DNA from: Dyella nitratireducens
GTDB taxonomy: Bacteria > Pseudomonadota > Gammaproteobacteria > Xanthomonadales > Rhodanobacteraceae
NCBI RefSeq assembly: GCF_014642835.1
Contig: NZ_BMJA01000001.1
Location: 1,227,102-1,291,101 of the forward strand
Reading direction: 5' to 3'
DNA length: 64,000 bases
Shown here: positions 18,374 through 27,056 of the stretch, one piece after another
Numbering within the stretch: the first letter of the stretch is position 1
How the letters are laid out: each line of letters opens with the position of its first letter
Program-made: the position numbers and the translations under genes
Notes under the pieces: model-generated
The model's input: the letters and a program-made list of their open reading frames with translations, nothing else
Database searches by the model: none
Told to the model about the DNA's origin: nothing

Positions 18374-20371
18374 ATGAACCGCCACATAAAACGTTTGGTG
18401 GCTCTGGTTGCCGGCTTTACCGCCACCCTTGCGATGGCGCAAACGGCACCTCCGCCACCGTTAGGACCCAGCACAACAACACCGCAGCCGGTCAGCAACA
18501 CGGAGACTGCACCACCGGCGATGACCCAACAGGATGTCACCGCCTTCTTCGATGGATTAGTGCCCTTCGCACTTCAACGCAGCGATATCGCAGGCGGCGT
18601 GATCATCGTGGTGAAGGACGGCAACGTGCTGTTCGCCAAGGGCTACGGTTATGCGGATCTCACGCAGCACACGACCCCGTCGCCGGAAAGCACGCTATTC
18701 CGTCCCGGCTCGATCTCCAAGCTGTTCACCTGGACGTCGGTGATGCAGTTGGTGGAGCAAGGCAAGCTGCAATTGAATCACGACATCAACGATTACCTCG
18801 ATTTCAAGATCCCGCCTTACCAAGGCAAACCCATTACGCTGCGCAACCTGATGACGCATACGCCGGGTTTCGAAGATTCCGCCAAGGGTCTGCTACCGGC
18901 ATCCGTGGATGATGTGAATCTGGAGCGGTATCTCAAGACGCATATTCCCGCCCGCATCTTTCCTCCGGGCGAAATCGTCGCCTATTCCAACTATGGCTGC
19001 GGTTTGGCCGGCTATATCGTGCAGCGCGTGTCCGGCGAACGTTTCGAAGACTACGTCGCAAACCACATCTTCCAGCCGCTGCACATGACGCACTCCAGTT
19101 TTGCGCAACCGCTGCCTGCAGCGTTGGCATCCATGCTGGCGAAAGGCTACAAGACCGCGTCGGATGGCACGCCGCAGCCGTTCGAACTGGTCGATCCCGC
19201 ACCGGCAGGTTCCCTTAGCTCCACCGCCATGGACATGGCGCATTTCATGATCGCGCAGTTGCAGAACGGCCAGTACGACAACACGCGCATCCTGCAACCG
19301 CAGACTGCCGAGCTGATGCACAGCCAACAGTATGTGCCGGCACCCGGCATCAGCGGCTTCGATCTCGGCTTCTACCAGGAAAACCGCAACGGCCTGCGCA
19401 TCATTGGCCACGGTGGCGATACCGTGTATTTCCATAGCGATCTGCACTTGTTGCTGGACAAGAACATCGGCGTGTTCATGTCGTTCAACAGTGCAGGCAG
19501 CCCGGATGCGCACGGCACACTGATGGTTCGCACGGCGATCTTCGACGCCTTCCTCGATCGTTATTTTCCGTACACGCCGCCGACAGAGCCCACGCTATCC
19601 ACTGCCAAAGACGATGCCGCGAAAGTCGTCGGCTGGTATCAGGCCAGCCGCCGCAACGAAAGCGCCTTGCGCATGCTTTACCTCACCGGGCAGGTGAACG
19701 TGGGCGCACAACCGGATGGCACGCTGGTGGTGTCCTTCCTGACCGATTACGCGGGGCAACCGTTGCGTTGGCGCGAAGTGGGTCCGCTGCAATACCGCGA
19801 AGTGAATGGCCAGGACAAGCTCGCGTTCGTCACCAACCCGGATGGCAGTATCCGCTACTGGGCCACCGGTTACCTGCCCGGCGTGGAAGTGTTCCAGCGT
19901 GTGCCGGGTTTCAAGAGTCTCGGCAGTGCCGGTGTGCTGGTGGCCGTCGCCATCGTGGTGATGCTGGTGACGATGGTGATCTGGTTCGCCGGCTGGCTGG
20001 TCCGCCGTCATTACCGCCGTTCGCTCAATGTATCGCCCGCACTGCTTCGCACCCGCTTGCTATCGCGCCTCGGCACCTTGGCCATGCTGGCAAGCGTGCT
20101 GGGTTGGATCACGCTGCTGGTTGTCGCCGGCCTCGACGAAAACGTGCTGCTGCATGGCGCGGCGACACCATGGATGGTTCTGCTCTACGTGCTGGGCGTG
20201 ATCGCCTTGCTGGGTGCCATCGCCATCGTCGTGCACACGTGGCGCAACTGGCGTCCCGCAGAACGCAGCCGGCTGGTACGGGTGGGCGAAACCCTGCTCG
20301 CGCTGGCAGCGCTCTATCTGTTCTGGTTCATCCTGGCCTTCGGCCTGGTCAGCTTCAGCACGCGCTACTGA
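18374..20371 (+). CDS. Membrane-anchored serine hydrolase, beta-lactamase/class C fold
   Basis: A 665-residue exported protein with signal peptide (1-22). The class C beta-lactamase/D-aminopeptidase domain (about 52-400) has the three family motifs: Ser113-Ile-Ser-Lys116, Tyr204-Ser-Asn206 and His346-Gly-Gly348. After a beta-rich region (about 405-510), four hydrophobic segments (about 513-540, 564-585, 595-617, 635-660) anchor it in the inner membrane. Likely a D-stereospecific peptidase or esterase trimming peptides taken in by the receptor 36 bases upstream. The epimerase gene starts 12 bases after its stop. Confidence 0.9.
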   Translation: MNRHIKRLVALVAGFTATLAMAQTAPPPPLGPSTTTPQPVSNTETAPPAMTQQDVTAFFDGLVPFALQRSDIAGGVIIVVKDGNVLFAKGYGYADLTQHTTPSPESTLFRPGSISKLFTWTSVMQLVEQGKLQLNHDINDYLDFKIPPYQGKPITLRNLMTHTPGFEDSAKGLLPASVDDVNLERYLKTHIPARIFPPGEIVAYSNYGCGLAGYIVQRVSGERFEDYVANHIFQPLHMTHSSFAQPLPAALASMLAKGYKTASDGTPQPFELVDPAPAGSLSSTAMDMAHFMIAQLQNGQYDNTRILQPQTAELMHSQQYVPAPGISGFDLGFYQENRNGLRIIGHGGDTVYFHSDLHLLLDKNIGVFMSFNSAGSPDAHGTLMVRTAIFDAFLDRYFPYTPPTEPTLSTAKDDAAKVVGWYQASRRNESALRMLYLTGQVNVGAQPDGTLVVSFLTDYAGQPLRWREVGPLQYREVNGQDKLAFVTNPDGSIRYWATGYLPGVEVFQRVPGFKSLGSAGVLVAVAIVVMLVTMVIWFAGWLVRRHYRRSLNVSPALLRTRLLSRLGTLAMLASVLGWITLLVVAGLDENVLLHGAATPWMVLLYVLGVIALLGAIAIVVHTWRNWRPAERSRLVRVGETLLALAALYLFWFILAFGLVSFSTRY

Positions 20372-20383
20372 TAAGGGGATCTC

Positions 20384-21406
20384 ATGACCAAGCTATGGCA
20401 GGCGCCATTGAAGCTGAGCGCATACATCGAAAAACGCCCACTGACGCAAGCGTTCCACATCACCGGCTATACGTTTACCGAAAGCGAAGTGCTGGTGGTT
20501 TGCCTGCAGGATGGCGAGCTGGTGGGACGTGGCGAAGGGCTTGGCGTCTATTATCGGCATGACACGCCGACATCGATGCTCAAGCAGATCGAAGCACTGC
20601 GCGAAAGGATCGAGCTTGGCGTCACGCACGAGCAACTGCAGGAGCTGCTTCCGCCCGGTGGCGCGCGCAATGCGCTCGATTGCGCGCTCTGGGATCTGGA
20701 CGCCAAACGCCAAGGCTCCCCGGTGTGGCAGCTCGCCGGCATGCCTGCGCCGCAACCGCTGCTGACCACCTTCACCTTGAGCGCCGACGAGCCGGAGGCG
20801 ATGGCGGAAAGCGCACGCCAGCTCAGCGATGCACGCGCGCTCAAGCTCAAACTGACCAATGACCATCGCAATGCGGAACGCGTACGTGCCGTGCGTGCGG
20901 CGCGTCCTGGCGCGTGGATGATGGTGGATGCCAACCAGGGCTTTACCCGCGATTCGCTGCAAGAAGCCTTGCCGGCTTTCGTGGAAGCGGGTGTCGCTGT
21001 CGTAGAACAACCCTTTCCTGTCGGCTGCGAAAACTGGCTCGATGGCTTGAACTCCCCGATTCCCCTCGCCGCAGATGAAAGCGTGCAGGATCACCGCGAC
21101 CTGCAGAATCTCGTGGGCCGCGTGCAGGTGATCAACATCAAGCTGGACAAGTGCGGCGGACTCACCGAAGCATTGACGATGGCCCGCATGGCACGCGATC
21201 TTGGCTTCAAGGTGATGGTGGGCAACATGGGGGGATCGTCGTGGTCGATGGCGCCGGCATTCGTGCTGGGCTCACTGTGTGCGGTGGTGGATCTGGATGG
21301 GCCGGTTTATGTGCTTACCGATCGCACGCCGGGGGTGAGTTATCAGGATGGGCGGATCTGGTGTCCGGATGGGGTGTGGGGTGGGCCGGTGATGGCGGCG
21401 GCATAG
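20384..21406 (+). CDS. Enolase-superfamily dipeptide epimerase
   Basis: A 340-residue member of the muconate-lactonising subgroup. Catalytic landmarks are all visible: Lys154-x-Lys156 in ALKLKL, metal ligands Asp182 (VDANQG), Glu208 (VEQPFP) and Asp231 (ADES), and the opposite-face base Lys253/256 in NIKLDKCGG. The Asp303-Leu-Asp305 pair fits dipeptide epimerases that recognise the substrate amino group, such as L-Ala-D/L-Glu epimerase. It probably epimerises a dipeptide released from peptidoglycan or a mixed-chirality dipeptide. It is third in the receptor-hydrolase-epimerase operon. Confidence 0.88.
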   Translation: MTKLWQAPLKLSAYIEKRPLTQAFHITGYTFTESEVLVVCLQDGELVGRGEGLGVYYRHDTPTSMLKQIEALRERIELGVTHEQLQELLPPGGARNALDCALWDLDAKRQGSPVWQLAGMPAPQPLLTTFTLSADEPEAMAESARQLSDARALKLKLTNDHRNAERVRAVRAARPGAWMMVDANQGFTRDSLQEALPAFVEAGVAVVEQPFPVGCENWLDGLNSPIPLAADESVQDHRDLQNLVGRVQVINIKLDKCGGLTEALTMARMARDLGFKVMVGNMGGSSWSMAPAFVLGSLCAVVDLDGPVYVLTDRTPGVSYQDGRIWCPDGVWGGPVMAAA

Positions 21407-21449
21407 GTGGATCAAGTCATGTTGAAGAGAGGCTGCTTCTGCATGCGAC

Positions 21450-21524
21450 GTAGGTTGGGGTGCAAACCCCAACATCGCCATGCACGCCTACATCCGGATG
21501 TTGGGGTTTGCACCCCAACCTACG
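21450..21524. repeat. GTAGGTTGGGG palindromic repeat, copy 3
   Basis: Same inverted arms as at 111-186 with a 24-base spacer. Here the repeat lies 43 bases past the epimerase stop and does not supply a stop codon. Confidence 0.95.
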
Positions 21525-21574
21525 CGCTTAGCAAACACTCGATGTTGTGCGGGAAACATCAACTCGCCGGACCT

Positions 21575-21731
21575 GCTCCCTCCCCTACGTGTAGTAGGGG
21601 AGGGTTGGGGTGGGGTGAAGCAACCTCGCGAGGATATTTAATCCTGCCCCACATTCATTCCGGCTCAGCCGGAAGCGAGCTTCGCTCGCGGCACCCCACC
21701 CCAGCCCTCCCCTGCACGCAGGGGAGGGAGT
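21575..21731. repeat. CTCCCTCCCC palindromic repeat, copy 2
   Basis: Inverted copies of the CTCCCTCCCC...GGGGTGGGGTGAAG unit with a GCGAGCTTCGCTCGC-type palindrome in the middle. Together with the repeat at 21450 it fills the 357 bases between the epimerase and the peptide transporter. Confidence 0.9.
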
Positions 21732-21763
21732 TATTGCCCTCGCCTTGAACAGGAAAGCCGCGC

Positions 21764-23083
21764 ATGGCCACTCCCAACAACCCGCGCGAGCGCAACTGGT
21801 TCGGCCACCCACCCGGCCTCACCATCCTGTTCCTCACCGAAATGTGGGAGATGTTCTCCTTCTTCGGCATGCGTGCGCTGCTGGTCTACTACATGACCAA
21901 GCACCTGGACATCCAGCAGGAATACGCATCGCTGATCTACGGCGTCTATGCAGCCTTCGTCTACTTCACGCCCGTGTTCGGCGGCATCGTCGCAGACCGC
22001 TGGCTGGGCAAGCGCAAGGCGGTGATCATCGGCGGCGCGACGATGGCTTTGGGGCATTTCATGATGGCCTCCGAGCCATTGTTCTATCCCGCGCTCGCCA
22101 CCATCGCGTTGGGCAACGGCTTGTTTCTGCCAAGCCTGGCCAGCCAGATCGAAGGCCTGTATCGCGAAGGCGATCCGCGCAGCAAGAGTGCGTACAACGT
22201 CTACTACGTGGGCGTGAATATCGGCGCCTTTATCGCGCCGCTGATCTGCGGCAGCCTGGGCGAAGCCTATGGCTGGCATTGGGGCTTTGCGGCGGCCGGC
22301 ATCGGCATGCTGACCTCGTTGGTGATTTACCTGGGTGGCCAACACCATTTGCCGCCGGAGGCCCAACGCGCCGGCACCCATCAGCCAGTGCGCGCACCGC
22401 TCGATCATTCGGCATGGCGCCGGCTGGCATTCCTGATCGGCGTGGCGGCGATCATCGTGGTATTCCGCGGCGCCTATGAGCAGGTCGGCAACACCATCGC
22501 GTTGTGGGCGGACGAAGGCGTGGATCGGCACGTCACCGCCGGCTGGAGCATTCCCATGACCTGGTTCCAGTCGCTCGATTCGCTGGTGGTGTTCACTGCC
22601 ACGCCCCTGCTGCTGGCGCGTTGGGCGCGCCTGGCCAAACGCGGCATCGAGACGCCGTGGCTGCACAAGATGGCGTTCGGCGCAGCGGTCGTGGGCCTCT
22701 CCTACGTGCTGCTGGCGGGCGTATCCGCCTGGGCCGTAGCGCACGGCACGCGCGCGCACTGGGCCTGGCTTACCGGCTGGTTCGTGCTGATGACGCTGGG
22801 CGAGCTGTACATCCTGCCAGTGGGCTTGGGATTGTTCGGCCGCATGGCGCCGGACGGTTTTCGCGCCACCTGCATCGCCATCTGGTTCTTCGCCGGTTTC
22901 TTCGGCAACTTGCTGGCCGGCGCGCTGGGTACGTTATGGAGCCCGCTGTCGCACGGCTGGTTCTTCATGCTGATTGGCGGCGTGGCCGGTTTGGCCGCCC
23001 TGCTCCTGTACGTAGTCGGCCTGCGCCTGGGGCAGGTGGAAAAGCGCGAGAATGCAGGCTTGGCCGCCATGCTCTCCCGGTAA
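21764..23083 (+). CDS. POT-family proton:oligopeptide symporter
   Basis: A 439-residue MFS transporter of the POT/PTR family with 12 membrane segments. The N-terminal signature reads E26-MW-E29-M-F-SFFGMR. Both glutamates of the usual ExxERF motif are there, but the arginine is replaced by Met30. FGGIVADRWLGKRKAV and the YNVYYVGVNIGAF segment of helix 5 are also typical. It should import di- or tripeptides with protons. Position after the receptor-hydrolase-epimerase operon suggests it carries the epimerase's substrate across the inner membrane. Confidence 0.9.
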   Translation: MATPNNPRERNWFGHPPGLTILFLTEMWEMFSFFGMRALLVYYMTKHLDIQQEYASLIYGVYAAFVYFTPVFGGIVADRWLGKRKAVIIGGATMALGHFMMASEPLFYPALATIALGNGLFLPSLASQIEGLYREGDPRSKSAYNVYYVGVNIGAFIAPLICGSLGEAYGWHWGFAAAGIGMLTSLVIYLGGQHHLPPEAQRAGTHQPVRAPLDHSAWRRLAFLIGVAAIIVVFRGAYEQVGNTIALWADEGVDRHVTAGWSIPMTWFQSLDSLVVFTATPLLLARWARLAKRGIETPWLHKMAFGAAVVGLSYVLLAGVSAWAVAHGTRAHWAWLTGWFVLMTLGELYILPVGLGLFGRMAPDGFRATCIAIWFFAGFFGNLLAGALGTLWSPLSHGWFFMLIGGVAGLAALLLYVVGLRLGQVEKRENAGLAAMLSR

Positions 23084-23130
23084 ACCGATGACGACAATTC
23101 AGAGTCTGTTTTCATATGCCAAGCACGCCT

Positions 23131-23234
23131 CGTTGCGTCTGAGTGGCTGTCAGGCGACAGCACGCGGCTTGACCAGACAGCCAGTCTGGCGCTGCGCCAC
23201 GCGCTGCCGCCTGACAGCCACTCAGGCACAACGT
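23131..23234. repeat. Palindrome with CAGACAGCCAGTCTG core, upstream of the RpiR gene
   Basis: Arms 23131-23156 and 23209-23234 pair over 26 bases with three mismatches; the central 23174-23188 repeats the 15-base core found in the nested element at 9743-10035. Extended flanks of the core (GGCTTGA...CTGCGCCAC) are also shared with the hairpin at 9906-9997, while the outer arms are unrelated. It ends 14 bases before the RpiR start. Confidence 0.85.
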
Positions 23235-23248
23235 GGAGCACTTCGCAC

Positions 23249-24163
23249 ATGAAAAAAGCCTCTACGGACCTGCAACACATGCTCAAGGATCGCTGGGACA
23301 GCTTCACCGCGTCCGAGCAGAAGATCGCCCACTACTTGTTGCACAACATCCGCGACCTGCCGTTCGAAACCGCCGCGTCGCTGAGCAAGCGCGTCGGTGT
23401 CAGCCCCATGACCGTCGGCCGCTTCCTGCGCGCCCTCGGCTACGACGGCGTCAACGAGCTGAAGGAAGAACTGCGCGGCGACGGTACCTGGCGTCAACTC
23501 TATAAAGAACCGGAACAACCCAAAGACACCGACGCGATTGCTGCCCATCTGCAATCGGAAATCCGCGCCCTCACCGACGTGCATGCACTGGTCGGCAGCA
23601 AGGAATGGAAATCGGTGATGAAGCTGCTGATGACGGCCGACCGCGTTTCGATCGCCAGCTTCCAGCACGCGGCCTTTCTCGGTCAGGGCTTCGCCAAAAC
23701 GCTGGAACAGTTACGCGCAAACGTGTCGTTTCATTCCGGCAGCGACGGCGCCTACATCGACATGCTGCTCGACTCCACCCGCAACAGCTGCGTGGTGCTG
23801 ATCGACATGCGCCGCTACTTCAAGCAATTCCGCGTGATCGCCGAAGAAGTGGTCGCACGCGGCATTCCGCTGGTGATGATTACCGATACGGATTGCTACT
23901 GGGCGCGCGAGCTCACCCCGCATGTGCTGATGATCCAAGCTAGTTGGGTATGGCATAGCTACAGCGCCTACATGACCTTGTTCAGCCTGCTGGCCACGTC
24001 GTTCGTGCAGGAGGCCAGCGAGGACGTGATGGAGCGGATTGGGGACATCAATGCGCTGCGGCAGAAGTTGGTGGGGTATATGGGTACGGGGACGCGTGAG
24101 CCTTCTGCTGGGGGTAGCGGCCAGGTGGGTAAAGCCAAAGGTAGGCCGCGGAAGTCGAGCTGA
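23249..24163 (+). CDS. RpiR/MurR-type transcriptional regulator
   Basis: A 304-residue regulator. The N-terminal RpiR helix-turn-helix (about 10-80) includes ETAASLSKRVGVSPMTVGRFLRALGY. The SIS sugar-isomerase fold follows (about 125-255) with the strands VSIASFQ and SCVVLIDMRR. The C-terminus ends in a basic tail (KAKGRPRKSS). RpiR proteins sense phosphorylated sugars; MurR responds to MurNAc-6-phosphate. That fits control of the neighbouring peptide or muropeptide uptake genes, though the ligand cannot be read from sequence. Confidence 0.88.
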   Translation: MKKASTDLQHMLKDRWDSFTASEQKIAHYLLHNIRDLPFETAASLSKRVGVSPMTVGRFLRALGYDGVNELKEELRGDGTWRQLYKEPEQPKDTDAIAAHLQSEIRALTDVHALVGSKEWKSVMKLLMTADRVSIASFQHAAFLGQGFAKTLEQLRANVSFHSGSDGAYIDMLLDSTRNSCVVLIDMRRYFKQFRVIAEEVVARGIPLVMITDTDCYWARELTPHVLMIQASWVWHSYSAYMTLFSLLATSFVQEASEDVMERIGDINALRQKLVGYMGTGTREPSAGGSGQVGKAKGRPRKSS

Positions 24164-24196
24164 AAGCCTTAAGGGCGCCCTGAGCAGTACCGGATT

Positions 24197-24277
24197 CGTC
24201 GTCCCGGCGAACGCCGGGACCCAGTGTCTTTGCGCACTTGGAAAGTCGCTGGGCCCCGGCGTTCGCCGGGGCGACGA
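24197..24277. repeat. REP pair, CGTCCCGGCGAACGCCGGG variant
   Basis: Inverted units CGTCGTCCCGGCGAACGCCG... and ...CGGCGTTCGCCGGGGCGACG around a 24-base spacer. The rest of the 300-base gap up to the methyltransferase start shows no clear promoter. Confidence 0.9.
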
Positions 24278-24504
24278 TTATTCCGCGCATCCTTAGGCTG
24301 ACACCCAGGCTTGCTCATAGCCTCAACCTTTCATCCCTTCATCAGCACCCACTCCTGCAAGCCAGCCGTTCAAACGCCTGCTTGAAGACGCTCAACACGC
24401 AGCGCCCATACGAAACGTGTCACCAGGGATAAAACGACCTGTCTTATCGGCCATCAACCCCATGAGGTAGCCCGTATGCACACAGGAGAGCAATACCACC
24501 GTTT

Positions 24505-25104
24505 ATGTTGAATCTGCCCCGGGATCGGGCGGTGCGAGACAGGTTTCAGAAGATGGCGCTACATCTTCTCCCTGCAGGCGCCGACATACTCGACTTCGGG
24601 GCTGGCACCGGGATTGATGCCAAAGCGTTTGCCGCCAACGGGCACCGTACGTTCGTGTACGAGCCGTCGGAAGCGATGCGCGACTATCTGGCGCGTCATT
24701 GCCACGACGAAATCGTCCACGAAAGCGTCGTACCGGTGTCGTCCCCGCTCGCCTGCGAGGTGCAAGCGGTGACGGCCGACTTTGCCGTGCTCAATCATTT
24801 TGCCGATCACACGCTGCTGTTTGAAGAGCTATCGCACGTGGTACATCAAGGCGGCTTTGTCCTGGCCAGCATGCTCAACCCTTATTACCTTGGCGATGCG
24901 CGTTACGGCTGGTGGCGCAAGAACCTTATAAATCTCGTACGTCACGGCCACTACGCCATCCCCAGTGAAAGCCGTATCCATCGATTCGTGCCTCGTGCGG
25001 TAGCGCGGGCAGCCGCACCGTATTTCAGGCTGGAACGCCTTACTCCGCGCGGCTTCGGGTTGGCGACCAACTTGTACATGTTCCTACTATTTCGGCGATT
25101 CTGA
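24505..25104 (+). CDS. Class I SAM methyltransferase, probably 5' frameshifted
   Basis: A 199-residue methyltransferase with the SAM motif ILDFGAGTGID (about 28-38), the acidic YEPS end of strand 2 and AVLNHFADH. The ATG at 24505 has no well-placed ribosome site. An ATG at 24476 has GAGG eight bases upstream and reads MHTGEQYHR before running into TGA; one added base just before 24505 would join the two frames into YHR-x-MLNLPRD. So the native start was probably 24476 and one base has been lost. The next gene starts one base after its stop. Confidence 0.75.
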   Translation: MLNLPRDRAVRDRFQKMALHLLPAGADILDFGAGTGIDAKAFAANGHRTFVYEPSEAMRDYLARHCHDEIVHESVVPVSSPLACEVQAVTADFAVLNHFADHTLLFEELSHVVHQGGFVLASMLNPYYLGDARYGWWRKNLINLVRHGHYAIPSESRIHRFVPRAVARAAAPYFRLERLTPRGFGLATNLYMFLLFRRF

Positions 25105-25105
25105 G

Positions 25106-26029
25106 ATGCTGAAAGACTGGATAAGACCGCTCGTCCGCCCCCTACCGCAATGGTCTCCGGTCGCCATTACCCCGCCGTCGCGAGTGATCACCGCTACGTT
25201 GCGATGGAACGGCAAATCGACGGACGTTACGACCGACCACACGGTGGCCTCGCTCAATCCGCTTGTGATCGCCACCAGTCTCGATGCCGGTGACCACGCC
25301 CTGCTCGAGTACAGCGATAACGCAACGGGAAAGACGCTCGGCGTTTTGCAGCTGACAAAAACCGGATCAACCGCTGCGGGAACAGCATCCATCATGCTGT
25401 ACCACGTGACGGCCGGTGAACACCGCTGTCTTGCATGGCCTCGGCGCTCGTGGAATGCATGGCTTCAGAACCGGAGCATGTTGAAAAATCGCGCATCCAA
25501 CCACTTGAATATGGAGCCCGCAGCCGCCCAGCAACTCATGATCGCGTATCTGTACCCCCGACCGGTCATCCTGGTTTCCGTGGATGCACCGGGCCACCAG
25601 AATATTTTTCCGATGGATTTGATTGGCCCGCTCGATCGGAGCGGACTTTTCTCGCTCGCACTGCGCAGTACCAACGTTTCGCAATCGGTCATGCGCGAGG
25701 TACGCAAGGTTGCCCTGTCCACCATCCCTGCATCGATGAAGACGATCGTCTACAAGCTTGCCGAGCACCATAAGCAGCCGCTGCAAGATTGGAGCGCGCT
25801 TCCATTTACCGTTCGACCATCGCGGGAATTTGGTATCCCTGTTGTTGCTCAGGCACCACGCGTCCGGGAATTGACCATCGTGCATAGCCAAGAGATTGGC
25901 ATACACACGTTTTTTCTGGGGCGTGTCAGTTCCGATGAAAATGTCGCGAAGGGTGACCAACTGCATCACACGGCGGGTTTCCATCAGGCTTACCGCCGTA
26001 AACGTGCTGTGCCGTTTACCGAGGCCTGA
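25106..26029 (+). CDS. Flavin reductase-like (FMN split-barrel) protein
   Basis: A 307-residue soluble protein coupled to the methyltransferase (one-base gap). The second half resembles the flavin reductase-like domain: VILVSVDAPGHQNIFPMD, LALRSTNVSQSVM, LTIVHSQEIGIHTFFLGRV. The last is the typical HTFFxGRVV strand. The first 100 residues are not recognised. It probably binds FMN and acts as an oxidoreductase or sensor. Function together with the methyltransferase is unknown. Confidence 0.6.
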   Translation: MLKDWIRPLVRPLPQWSPVAITPPSRVITATLRWNGKSTDVTTDHTVASLNPLVIATSLDAGDHALLEYSDNATGKTLGVLQLTKTGSTAAGTASIMLYHVTAGEHRCLAWPRRSWNAWLQNRSMLKNRASNHLNMEPAAAQQLMIAYLYPRPVILVSVDAPGHQNIFPMDLIGPLDRSGLFSLALRSTNVSQSVMREVRKVALSTIPASMKTIVYKLAEHHKQPLQDWSALPFTVRPSREFGIPVVAQAPRVRELTIVHSQEIGIHTFFLGRVSSDENVAKGDQLHHTAGFHQAYRRKRAVPFTEA

Positions 26030-26154
26030 CTCATATTAGGGTGGTGCTTGCAGCAATACAGCTTATTCGGATGTACGCCAAACGTGGCTCTGGCGAACAG
26101 CTTGATTGCGATGCCCCTGACTCAACGTCCGCGTCGATGCAATTCAGAGCGAGT

Positions 26155-26272
26155 CGTCATTCCGGCGAACGCCGGAATCCAGTCAAGAATGGTGTGCGCA
26201 GCACACAACATAAAGGTTTCGTGTGCTGCGCACGGCGTATTTAAACTGGATTCCGGCTTTCGCCGGAATGAC
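26155..26272. repeat. REP pair enclosing a second palindrome
   Basis: Outer REP arms GTCATTCCGGCGAACGCCGG... (26155-26182) and the inverted copy (26245-26272). Between them a 13-bp perfect inverted repeat, GTGCGCAGCACAC (26194-26206) against 26221-26233. The other bases between 26030 and 26500 show no convincing gene on either strand. Confidence 0.85.
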
Positions 26273-26500
26273 GGATATTGGACTCCTGGCGAGAGCGTCC
26301 AGGCATGTTTTTTTATTGACTCCGCATCAAAGGCGGTTTGCGGCTTAACCTGAGAGAGTCACAATGTTGACATAAATCGGGGCCATAACGATGATGCGAC
26401 GGCATGCAAGATCGTTGGCCTTTGCGGCGGAATGCAGCTCGCGCTGTGCCAGCCTTGCATCGACAGGCGCCAAAGCAGAAACACGCCAATAGGGGGCTCC

Positions 26501-26986
26501 ATGCACGCTAGTTTTCCGGCTCTTTTCAGCCTCATCTTTATTTTTATTGGAATAGGCATCATCAGCTTTGGCCGAAATACGGCGGCCAAGGCAAAGCAAA
26601 GCATGTCCTGGCCAACGACCGAGGGGGAAGTTGCGCATTCGGCGATTCTTTATCAAACGGATACTTCCGCTACGACAGACAATGCCACAACGTATAAGGC
26701 CGACGTCGTCTATCGCTATAAAGTACACGGCAAGAGTTACACATCTTCCAAAATCTCGTTTTTGGATCTCGCCGCAACAACCGGACGCGCGGCAAGCATC
26801 GTGAGCCGTTATCCCGACAACTCCGTAGTGCAGGTCTACTACAACCCCACCGACCCTGCGGAATCAGTACTGGAACCCGGCGACGCAAGCGGAATTCAGT
26901 TTCTATACCTGCTCGGTTCGATATTCGGTGCGGCTGGGCTTTTCTTTTTGATCATGAGTTTGACGGGGCACGTGCACGTTCATTGA
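26501..26986 (+). CDS. DUF3592-like membrane protein
   Basis: A 161-residue protein: one membrane helix (about 7-24), a beta-rich extracytoplasmic domain (WPTTEGEVAHSAI, VYRYKVHGKSYTSSKISF, VQVYYNPTDPAESVLEPG) and a second helix near the end. That arrangement is the DUF3592 plan. The start has AGGGGGC upstream. DUF3592 proteins are of unknown function and are often found in contact-dependent or accessory loci. A relative lies at 28659. Confidence 0.8.
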   Translation: MHASFPALFSLIFIFIGIGIISFGRNTAAKAKQSMSWPTTEGEVAHSAILYQTDTSATTDNATTYKADVVYRYKVHGKSYTSSKISFLDLAATTGRAASIVSRYPDNSVVQVYYNPTDPAESVLEPGDASGIQFLYLLGSIFGAAGLFFLIMSLTGHVHVH

Positions 26987-27056
26987 CCGATGATGGGAAA
27001 CCCATGGTCCATCCGGCAATCGATAGAAGCATGTGCACTGCGCCAGGGAGCAGCGC

